Below, in pieces: positions 1-4,877 of a stretch of DNA of 5,938 nt (the stretch's first letter is position 1; each line of letters begins with the position of its first letter). The notes below the pieces were generated by a model. It made no database searches. It was given only the letters and a program-made list of their open reading frames with translations, and was not told the DNA's origin. The stretch is from an uncultured Kiritimatiellota bacterium (GTDB lineage: Bacteria; Verrucomicrobiota; Kiritimatiellia; RFP12; UBA1067). Location of the stretch: NCBI GenBank assembly GCA_934654805.1, contig CAKUGW010000151.1, positions 1-5,938 of the forward strand, read 5' to 3'. The position numbers and the translations under genes were made by a program.

Positions 1-39
1 CTGAGGACAGCCCTAACGGCTCAACACCCAAAGTTAGGA

Positions 40-70
40 TTTAGTTCTGGAATCCAAGTTTAGTTCCGGA
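40..70. repeat. Imperfect 12-base direct repeat, TTTAGTTCYGGA twice
   Basis: TTTAGTTCTGGA (40-51) and TTTAGTTCCGGA (59-70) differ at one base and start 19 bases apart. This spacing is close to two helical turns, so a paired binding site is possible. It could equally be the remnant of a dispersed repeat. The sequence does not decide between these. Confidence 0.45.
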
Positions 71-148
71 CGCGGCGTTTTTTTTCGGAACAGCTTATCC
101 AGATTTCTCGCCGAACCCCAGCCATGCGGGCGGGAAAGGGCGACAGCC

Positions 149-162
149 CTGGTGGGCACCAG
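149..162. repeat. 14-base palindromic stem directly after the permease stop codon
   Basis: CTGGTGGGCACCAG pairs six bases with six across a two-base centre, so in RNA it would be roughly a 5-base stem with a 4-base loop. It begins one base after the minus-strand stop codon of the permease gene. It may act as a 3'-end stem for that mRNA. There is no U-tract next to it, so it is not called as an intrinsic terminator. Confidence 0.4.
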
Positions 163-163
163 C

Positions 164-1051
164 TTACGCGGGCCGGCACAGGAGGACGACACCCGCCAGG
201 ATCAGGGCGAGCGCAAGCCCCTTCCGCCGCAGGTTCGTCTCGTGGAAGAAGACCGCGCCCAGCACGAACGTGACCACGACCGAGAAGCGGCGCAGGAGCG
301 AGCAGACGGAAATCGGGACGTCCGGCAGGGACAGGCCCCGAAAGTAAAGCCAGTCCGCGCACGTCAGCAGCACGCCGACGAGCGGAATCGTCCAGCGCCA
401 CGCGAAGGGATGCGGCGACAGCGACGCGCGGAAGAGACGCGCCCCCGCGAGGCACACGGCGTAGACGGGGACGAGGCCGCACTGGAAGACGAGCTGGGTC
501 GCCTCGACCGGCGCACGGGCGACCTGGAAGACGTACTTGTCAAAGAGCGCCGAAAGCGCCGAGAAGCACATGCCGGCGACCGCGCACCAGATGGCCCGGC
601 TGCGGAGAAAGTCGATGCCCTCGTGACGCCCCGCCCAGGAGAAGACCCAGTAGCCGAGGAAGACGGACAGCATCCCCGCTGCCTGCCAAGCGGTCGGGAC
701 CTCCCCATACGCAAAGAGGGCCACGAGAAAGACGAGCGCCGGCGCGGAGGCCCGGATCGGCGTCGCGACCGTGATCGGCAGCGTGCGCAGGGCACAGAAG
801 GTGAAGATCCACGAGACGGCGACGACGCCCGACTTCGCGAGACCCAGTCCGAACACCCGCGCGTCTACCGCCGCGAGCGTCGCGCCGAGCCGCCCCGACG
901 CGGCAAGCCCGACGAGGAACGCCGCGCACCCGAAGCTCGTCGAGAACAGCAAGACCGGAAGCACCGCATTCGCGCGGACGCTCGCCTTCTTCGCGAGATC
1001 ATAGAGCGCGAGGAAACACGCGCTCAGCAGAATCCACGCCGTCCAGTTCAC
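164..1051 (-). CDS. EamA/DMT-family inner-membrane permease
   Basis: This encodes a very hydrophobic protein of about 295 residues, the usual length for the drug/metabolite transporter superfamily, whose EamA members have ten helices arranged as two five-helix repeats. The first repeat ends with the typical ALRTLPITVATPIRASAPAL stretch followed by FAYGE. The second ends with GLSLPDVPISVCSLLRR, FFHET, and a final helix ALALILAGVVLLC. The substrate cannot be read from the sequence. Members of the family export metabolites or import small solutes. An open frame extends upstream to 1225, but its first 52 codons are the complement of tRNA-Ser and its leader and must be excluded. I chose the GTG at 1051 because GGGAG lies 7 bases upstream, and MNWTAWILL is a natural N-terminus for the first helix. 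The in-frame ATG at 1069, six codons earlier, has no ribosome-binding site and is the main alternative. The gene stands alone, downstream of glyS and the antisense-oriented tRNA. It may have its own weak promoter near 1107-1120. Confidence 0.85.
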   Translation of the reverse strand: MNWTAWILLSACFLALYDLAKKASVRANAVLPVLLFSTSFGCAAFLVGLAASGRLGATLAAVDARVFGLGLAKSGVVAVSWIFTFCALRTLPITVATPIRASAPALVFLVALFAYGEVPTAWQAAGMLSVFLGYWVFSWAGRHEGIDFLRSRAIWCAVAGMCFSALSALFDKYVFQVARAPVEATQLVFQCGLVPVYAVCLAGARLFRASLSPHPFAWRWTIPLVGVLLTCADWLYFRGLSLPDVPISVCSLLRRFSVVVTFVLGAVFFHETNLRRKGLALALILAGVVLLCRPA

Positions 1052-1058
1052 CTCAAGA

Positions 1059-1063
1059 CTCCC
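1059..1063 (-). promoter_or_regulatory. Shine-Dalgarno sequence deciding the permease start
   Basis: On the minus strand GGGAG precedes the GTG at 1051 by 7 bases, which is optimal spacing. The ATG at 1069 has only GC-rich sequence without a purine-rich SD in front of it. This favours GTG as the start codon. Confidence 0.5.
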
Positions 1064-1106
1064 GCCCATCCGGCATTCGGACGCACGCCTCGTCCGCCGG
1101 ACGCCG

Positions 1107-1112
1107 ATTATG
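1107..1112 (-). promoter_or_regulatory. Possible -10 element of the permease gene
   Basis: Read on the minus strand this is CATAAT, one mismatch from TATAAT, lying about 55 bases before the GTG start. It overlaps the upstream edge of the tRNA promoter, so the AT-rich island could drive transcription in both directions. No -35 box is visible. Read-through from glyS is an alternative. Confidence 0.25.
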
Positions 1113-1119
1113 GTATAAT
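1111..1119 (+). promoter_or_regulatory. tRNA-Ser promoter, extended -10 TGGTATAAT
   Basis: A perfect TATAAT at 1114-1119 is preceded by TGG, matching the extended -10 (TGn) pattern. It lies 15 bases before the mature 5' end of the tRNA, so transcription would start around 1126 with a short leader. No TTGACA-like hexamer occurs at the normal spacing; the bases there are cgtccg. The same nine-base core precedes glyS and the secretion ATPase gene. Confidence 0.75.
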
Positions 1120-1134
1120 ACGCGGACCTGTTCA

Positions 1135-1224
1135 GGAGAGTTGGCGGAGCGGTCGATCGCGGCGGTCTTGAAAACCGTTGAGGACGCAAGTCCTCCGGGG
1201 GTTCGAATCCCTCACTCTCCGCCA
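1135..1224 (+). tRNA. tRNA-Ser, anticodon UGA, with encoded CCA
   Basis: The 90-base sequence folds into a class II tRNA. The acceptor stem GGAGAGT (1135-1141) pairs with ACTCTCC (1214-1220), followed by discriminator G (1221) and CCA (1222-1224). The anticodon stem GCGGT/ACCGT (1162-1166 with 1174-1178) encloses loop CTTGAAA, with anticodon TGA at 1169-1171, which reads UCN serine codons, chiefly UCA. The long variable arm AGGAC-GCAA-GTCCT (1181-1194) is characteristic of tRNA-Ser. The T arm GGGGG/CCCTC (1197-1201 with 1209-1213) closes loop TTCGAAT. It has its own promoter at 1111-1119. It converges with glyS, with only 9 bases between them and no visible terminator. Confidence 0.97.
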
Positions 1225-1233
1225 ACCCTCACG

Positions 1234-2877
1234 TCAGAACTCCAGAGCCTCGTACATCTTCGCGAGGAACTCGGCGTAGGTCATGCGCAACTGCGCCATC
1301 GAGTCGCGCTCGCGCACGGTGAACGTGCCGTCGGCGACGGTCTGCGCGTCGACGGTGATGCACCAGGGCGTCCCCGCCTCGTCCTGGCGGCGGTAGCGGC
1401 GGCCGATCGCGCCCGACACGTCCCACTGGCAGTTGACCTTCTTCTGGAGCTTCGTGAAGATCTCGCGCGCGATCCGGTCCTGGTCGGGATCTTTCTTGAT
1501 GAGCGGGAAGATCGCAACCTTCACGGGCGCCACCTTCGGATGGAAGTGCAGCACCGTGCGGACGTCCTCCTTGCCCTTCTCATCCGTCAGCTTCTGCTCC
1601 TCGTACGCCTCGCACAGGAGCGCGAGCATCAGGCGGTCGACGCCGGCGGACGGCTCGATCACGTGCGGCACGTACTTGCCGTCGAACAGGTTCTCGCAGA
1701 ACGCCTTGGCCTGCGCCTCGACCGCGGCGACCTCGTCGGCGGAGAAGGCGATCTCCTTGCCGGCCTTGGCGGACTGCGCCTTCTGCTTGCGCGCGACCCA
1801 GTCCTTCTGCGTCTTCGCGACGAACGCGGCCTTCTCGGCGTCGGAGAGCCGCTTGCACGCCTGCTTCAGCGGATCGTCGAAGACGGTCTGCGGCACCTTC
1901 GAGTGGATCTGGTGCTGCGTGAGGTCGAAGTCGCTGCGCGCGGCGATGCCCTCCAGCTCCTGGCGGCCGAACGGGAAGTCGTACTCGATGTCGACGCAGG
2001 CGCGCGCGTAGTGCGCGAGCTCGTCCGGCTTCTGCCAGTACTCGACGAACCGCTCCGTCGGGAGCCCCACGGCGTTCAGGAAGCGCTTGCGCTGCTCGAC
2101 CCAGTACTTGTGCCAGACCTCCCAGCCCCAGTCGTCCTGCACGGGGCCGTCCAGGTCGGGGCCGTCGGCGAGCGTGACGACGTGGCCGTACTGCAGCTCG
2201 ATCGCCTCGTCGGGGCGGATGAAGAACTCAAGCTCCATCTGCTCGAACTCGCGCGAGCGGAACGTGTAGTTGCGCGGCGTGACCTCGTTGCGGAAGCTCT
2301 TGCCCATCTGCGCGATGCCGTAGGGCACGGCCATGCGCGAGGTCGCCGTCACGTTCGTGAACTGCGCGAAGATCGCCTGCGCCGTCTCGGGGCGGAGGTA
2401 CGCGACGTTCGACGGGTCGTCGATCGGGCCGACGACCGTCTTGAACATGAGGTTGAACGGCTTCGGCTCGGTCAGCTCGCCGCCGCAGTAGGGGCAGAAG
2501 AAGTCCGCCCCCGCGACCTTCGGCTGGGGCTTCTTCTTCTGGTCGGCGTAGATGTCCTTCACCTGGTCGGCGCGCATGAGCTTCTTGCAGTCCTTGCACA
2601 TCGTCATCGGGTCGGCGAACGTGTCGAGGTGGCCCGACGCCTTCCAGATCTTCGGGTGCATGATGATCGTCGCGTCAAGGCCGACGACGTCCTCGCGCCC
2701 GCGCACGGTGAACTGCCACCACGCCTGCTTGACGTTCTGCTTCAGCTCGCAGCCGAGCGGGCCGTAGTCCCAGAACCCCGGCATGCCGCCGTAGATCTCG
2801 GAGGAGTGATAGATGAACCCGCGGCGCTTGCACAGCGCGCTCAGGGCGTCCAGCGACGACTTGTTCTCTTCTGCCAT
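1234..2877 (-). CDS. glyS: Glycyl-tRNA synthetase, single-chain alpha2 type
   Basis: This cytoplasmic class II synthetase charges tRNA-Gly with glycine using ATP. The 547-residue protein has the family opening RRGFIYHSSEIYGGMPGFWD with YGPLG (residues 19-41), then a probable zinc site formed by CKDC (94-97) and CPYCG (128-132). YLRPETAQAIF (160-170) and motif 2, FRNEVTPRNYTFRSREFEQ (195-213), follow. ARSDFDLTQH (313-322) and motif 3, EPSAGVDRLMLALL (408-421), complete the catalytic core. The C-terminal anticodon-binding domain starts near KVAIFPL (453-459) and includes GAIGRRYRRQDEAGTPWCIT (489-508). It is one polypeptide of the homodimeric type, unlike the GlyQ/GlyS heterotetramer. It is longer than typical bacterial alpha2 enzymes of about 460 residues, mainly because of a Lys/Ala-rich, probably helical stretch at about 331-395 before motif 3. 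The ATG at 2877 is the first start after a strong promoter 10 bases upstream. There is no Shine-Dalgarno, so the mRNA is probably almost leaderless. No T-box or glycine riboswitch fits in the 44-base upstream gap. Confidence 0.97.
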   Translation of the reverse strand: MAEENKSSLDALSALCKRRGFIYHSSEIYGGMPGFWDYGPLGCELKQNVKQAWWQFTVRGREDVVGLDATIIMHPKIWKASGHLDTFADPMTMCKDCKKLMRADQVKDIYADQKKKPQPKVAGADFFCPYCGGELTEPKPFNLMFKTVVGPIDDPSNVAYLRPETAQAIFAQFTNVTATSRMAVPYGIAQMGKSFRNEVTPRNYTFRSREFEQMELEFFIRPDEAIELQYGHVVTLADGPDLDGPVQDDWGWEVWHKYWVEQRKRFLNAVGLPTERFVEYWQKPDELAHYARACVDIEYDFPFGRQELEGIAARSDFDLTQHQIHSKVPQTVFDDPLKQACKRLSDAEKAAFVAKTQKDWVARKQKAQSAKAGKEIAFSADEVAAVEAQAKAFCENLFDGKYVPHVIEPSAGVDRLMLALLCEAYEEQKLTDEKGKEDVRTVLHFHPKVAPVKVAIFPLIKKDPDQDRIAREIFTKLQKKVNCQWDVSGAIGRRYRRQDEAGTPWCITVDAQTVADGTFTVRERDSMAQLRMTYAEFLAKMYEALEF

Positions 2878-2887
2878 AGTGGGGCGT

Positions 2888-2896
2888 ATTATACCA
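2888..2896 (-). promoter_or_regulatory. glyS promoter, extended -10 TGGTATAAT
   Basis: On the minus strand TGGTATAAT ends at 2888, followed by ten bases (ACGCCCCACT) and then the ATG at 2877. Transcription starting 6-9 bases after the -10 box would leave a leader of about 1-4 bases. The promoter lies in the 44-base gap between the ATPase stop codon and glyS, so glyS can be expressed independently of the upstream gene. No -35 consensus is seen; at 17-base spacing the hexamer is ACAACG. TGGTATAATACGC is shared base for base with the tRNA-Ser promoter. Confidence 0.75.
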
Positions 2897-2921
2897 AATA
2901 TCCGTCAGGCCGTTGTCCGCG

Positions 2922-4613
2922 TCAGGTGTAGCGCAACACCTCGTCCACCGTCGTGTAGCCGTCGAGGATCGAGCGGATGCCGTCCTCGCGCATCGTGCGC
3001 ATGCCGAGCTCGCGCGCCTTCTCGCGGATGATCAGCGTCGGCGCCTTGTTGTTGACGAGCTCGCGCAGCGGGTTAGACATCCGCAGGTACTCGAAGACGC
3101 CCTTGCGGCCCTTGTAGCCCGTGCCGTTGCACGTCTTGCAGCCCTTGCCGTAGTAGAACGACCGCCCGCCGATCTGGTCGCGCGTCATCTCGATGCGCTC
3201 CAGCGTCTCGTCGTCCGGCTCGTACGCCTGCTTGCACTCCTTGCAGCAGGTGCGCACGAGACGCTGGCCGAGGACGCCCTCCAGCGTCGAGGAGAGGAGG
3301 TACGGCGCGACGTTCATGTCCACGAGGCGCATCACCGCGCCCGCCGCGTCGTTCGTGTGCAGGGTCGAGAAGACGAAGTGGCCGGTGAGCGCGGCCTGCA
3401 CGGCGATCTCGGCCGTCTCCAGGTCGCGGATCTCGCCGATCATCATCACGTCCGGGTCCTGGCGGAGGAACGCGCGCAGCACCTTCGCGAACGTGTTGCC
3501 CGCGCGCGCGTCGATCGGCACCTGCACGATGCCGTCCACGTTGTACTCGACCGGCTCCTCGGCCGTGAGGAGCTTCGTGTCGATCTGGTTGATGCGGCGG
3601 AGGACGGAGTAGAGCGTCGTCGTCTTGCCGGAGCCGGTCGGGCCCGTCACGATGAAGATGCCGTTCGGCTTCTCGATGTCCATCGTGATCTGCTCGTAGA
3701 CGTCCTCCGGGAGGCCGACGTTCTCCAGGTCGAGCGAGGTCGTCGTCTGGTCGAGGATTCGCATGACGACCGACTCGCCGTGAACCGTCGGCAGGCACGA
3801 GACGCGCAGGTCGACGGGACGCCCCGCGACCGTGAGCGCGATGCGCCCGTCCTGCGGCACGCGGCGCTCGGCGATGTTGAGGCCCGCGAGGATCTTCACG
3901 CGCGAGATGATCGCCGGCGCCATCTTCACGTCCGGCGCCTTCATCTCGTAGAGCGCGCCGTCGACGCGGTAGCGGATCTTGAAGTCGTTCTCGAACGGCT
4001 CGATGTGGATGTCGGCGGCGTGGTCGACGACGCCCTGGTAGAGGACGAGGTTCACGAACTTGATGATCGCGTTCGAGTTCGCCGCCGACTCCATCGAGGC
4101 GATGTCGTTCGCGTTCGCGCCCGCCGCGAGCGTCTCGTCGTCGCTCATGCCCTCGCCGAGCGACTTGATCATGTCCGCCACCGAGGCGTTCGCGTCGCCG
4201 TAGTACTGCGCGATGCGGTCCATCACGTCCTTCTCGCGGGCGAAGACGAACCGCACCTCCTTCGAGAGCGTGAACAGCATCTCGTCGGAGATGCGCGGGT
4301 CCACGAGGTCGAAGGTCGCGAGCGTCACGGACGACTCGTCGGCCGCGACGGGGAAGACGTTGTACATGCGCGCCGTGGAGGCGGGGATCGCCTCCGTCAC
4401 CTCCGACTCGATCGTCATCGCGCCGAGGTCGATCGCCTCCGTGTCCTGGTACGCGGCCATCGCGGCGAGGAGCGAGTCCTCGTCGAGGATGCCCTGGTCG
4501 ATGACGAGCTGGCGCGTCGTCTTCGACTCGGTCTTCGCGAGGTCCTGGAGATCCTTCGCGCCGGCCTCGTCGATGTAGCCGTTCTGAACCAAAATCTGCA
4601 GTATCTGATCCAT
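2922..4613 (-). CDS. GspE/PilB-family assembly ATPase (type II secretion or type IV pilus)
   Basis: This hexameric cytoplasmic motor powers extension of a (pseudo)pilus by ATP hydrolysis. The 563-residue protein is normal in length and complete. Residues 1-140 form an MshEN/T2SSE-N-type domain. The arginine-leucine-glycine motif used by c-di-GMP-binding MshEN domains is not evident, so c-di-GMP control is doubtful. Next come the Asp box (AADIHIEPF, 199-207), Walker A (GPTGSGKTTTLY, 324-335), Walker B (DPDVMMIGEIRDLETAEIA, 386-404) and the His box (STLHTNDAAGA, 416-426). A zinc-binding tetracysteine region uses C457/C460 (CKEC) and C492/C495 (CKTC), ending in GTGYKGRKGVFEYL. This zinc region and the N-terminal domain mark the extension ATPase class, not the retraction ATPase PilT. 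The ATG at 4613 has GGAAG 8 bases upstream and its own TGGTATAAT promoter. No other secretion or pilus gene lies in the window, so the sequence does not separate GspE from PilB. Confidence 0.93.
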   Translation of the reverse strand: MDQILQILVQNGYIDEAGAKDLQDLAKTESKTTRQLVIDQGILDEDSLLAAMAAYQDTEAIDLGAMTIESEVTEAIPASTARMYNVFPVAADESSVTLATFDLVDPRISDEMLFTLSKEVRFVFAREKDVMDRIAQYYGDANASVADMIKSLGEGMSDDETLAAGANANDIASMESAANSNAIIKFVNLVLYQGVVDHAADIHIEPFENDFKIRYRVDGALYEMKAPDVKMAPAIISRVKILAGLNIAERRVPQDGRIALTVAGRPVDLRVSCLPTVHGESVVMRILDQTTTSLDLENVGLPEDVYEQITMDIEKPNGIFIVTGPTGSGKTTTLYSVLRRINQIDTKLLTAEEPVEYNVDGIVQVPIDARAGNTFAKVLRAFLRQDPDVMMIGEIRDLETAEIAVQAALTGHFVFSTLHTNDAAGAVMRLVDMNVAPYLLSSTLEGVLGQRLVRTCCKECKQAYEPDDETLERIEMTRDQIGGRSFYYGKGCKTCNGTGYKGRKGVFEYLRMSNPLRELVNNKAPTLIIREKARELGMRTMREDGIRSILDGYTTVDEVLRYT

Positions 4614-4621
4614 CAGTCGTT

Positions 4622-4626
4622 CTTCC
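4622..4626 (-). promoter_or_regulatory. Shine-Dalgarno of the GspE/PilB gene
   Basis: GGAAG on the minus strand lies 8 bases before the ATG at 4613. It supports that start and contrasts with glyS, which has no such site. Confidence 0.5.
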
Positions 4627-4643
4627 GATTTCTGTTTTTCGGG

Positions 4644-4652
4644 ATTATACCA
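4644..4652 (-). promoter_or_regulatory. GspE/PilB gene promoter, extended -10 TGGTATAAT
   Basis: TGGTATAAT on the minus strand lies 30 bases upstream of the ATG. This predicts a leader of roughly 22 bases that contains the Shine-Dalgarno. The sequence TTATGGTATAAT is shared exactly with the tRNA-Ser promoter. There is no -35 consensus at 16-18 bases; at 17-base spacing the hexamer is GGCCTG. Confidence 0.75.
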
Positions 4653-4696
4653 TAAAATCCGCCCGTCAGGCCGCTCAAGCGCTCAAGACCCCTGAG

Positions 4697-4713
4697 ATCG
4701 ACGTGTTGTCGAT
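4697..4713. repeat. 6-base stem, 5-base loop hairpin
   Basis: ATCGAC (4697-4702) and GTCGAT (4708-4713) are perfect inverted repeats around GTGTT. The hairpin sits about 45 bases upstream of the ATPase -10 box on the minus strand. No T-tract follows, so it is either an operator-like palindrome or part of the surrounding repeat. Confidence 0.4.
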
Positions 4714-4783
4714 TGGCAAAGCAAGTGGGGCGGAGCGACGGAACGCGGCGGTTGCGGCCGAGGCACGTGGGCATGGGCGTCTC

Positions 4784-4815
4784 ACACGGAGGCACGGAGA
4801 GACGGAGAAACGGCG
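4784..4815. repeat. Period-8 tandem repeat, ACGGAG core
   Basis: Four consecutive eight-base units read acacggag, gcacggag, agacggag and aaacggcg. The first three share ACGGAG and the fourth has decayed to ACGGCG. The minus-strand translation gives SVSPCLRV, a phrase I recall from spurious small proteins annotated over dispersed non-coding repeats in several bacterial genomes. It is most likely one fragment of a genome-wide dispersed repeat family. Copy number cannot be judged from this window. Confidence 0.6.
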
Positions 4816-4839
4816 GGGGCGCATATGCGTGACAGGGTG

Positions 4840-4860
4840 ATGTCTGTCCACTGAAGACAT
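4840..4860. repeat. Inverted repeat downstream of the DUF1573-CcdA gene
   Basis: ATGTCT (4840-4845) pairs with AGACAT (4855-4860) across a nine-base loop, starting 17 bases after the minus-strand stop codon. It could be a 3'-end stem for that mRNA. The stem is short and no U-tract follows on the minus strand, so a terminator is not claimed. Confidence 0.35.
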
Positions 4861-4877
4861 TGTACGTTTCGACGGGT

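Larger units (their letters stand above)
1..163. other. Gene-free stretch with short direct and inverted repeats
   Basis: No reading frame here looks like a protein. The stretch lies just downstream of the permease gene and is more AT-rich than its surroundings. It contains a near-identical 12-base direct repeat, TTTAGTTCTGGA at 40-51 and TTTAGTTCCGGA at 59-70, whose start points are 19 bases apart. There are two 6-base inverted repeats with long loops: CCTAAC 12-17 with GTTAGG 33-38, and GTTCCG 63-68 with CGGAAC 86-91. A run of eight T lies at 78-85. None of these forms a convincing intrinsic terminator in either direction. The role is unknown. Confidence 0.5.
4614..4877. other. 264-base intergenic region with promoter, repeats and palindromes
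   Basis: This lies between the ATPase start and the stop codon of the DUF1573-CcdA gene. Besides the ATPase promoter, it holds a tandem GCTCAAG pair (4673-4679 and 4681-4687) and a hairpin ATCGAC-GTGTT-GTCGAT (4697-4713). It also holds a period-8 ACGGAG repeat (4784-4815), a 10-base palindrome CGCATATGCG (4820-4829) and an inverted repeat ATGTCT/AGACAT (4840-4860). Short open frames cross it, but their translations (for example SVSPCLRV) look like those of non-coding repeats and resemble no protein I know. No gene is called. Confidence 0.6.

Noticed and set aside
63..91. Possible intrinsic terminator using the T8 run at 78-85
   Set aside because: The T run lies inside the loop of the GTTCCG/CGGAAC inverted repeat instead of after a stem. 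No stable GC stem directly precedes it.
152..1171. 339-codon plus-strand open frame across the permease and into the tRNA
   Set aside because: The translation is almost entirely charged residues (R, E, D), it ends inside tRNA-Ser, and the opposite strand encodes a coherent membrane protein.
2878..2921. T-box or glycine riboswitch controlling glyS
   Set aside because: The gap is only 44 bases and the -10 box sits 10 bases before the ATG, so there is no room for a structured leader.
1141..2931. 596-codon open frame on the plus strand antisense to glyS
   Set aside because: It mirrors the GC-rich third positions of glyS. The translation is dominated by R, L, A, V, D and H with no domain, and glyS on the other strand is unmistakable.
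2913..4655. 580-codon open frame on the plus strand antisense to the GspE/PilB gene
   Set aside because: Same codon-bias shadow effect, with low-complexity R/V/D/H-rich translation. The start has no ribosome-binding site and the opposite strand encodes a complete ATPase.
4673..4688. TTGAGC (minus strand) as a -35 box for the ATPase promoter
   Set aside because: The two copies lie 23 and 31 bases from the -10 hexamer, too far for normal sigma-70 spacing.
4784..4815. CRISPR-like array
   Set aside because: The period is 8 bases with no spacers, so it is a simple tandem repeat.
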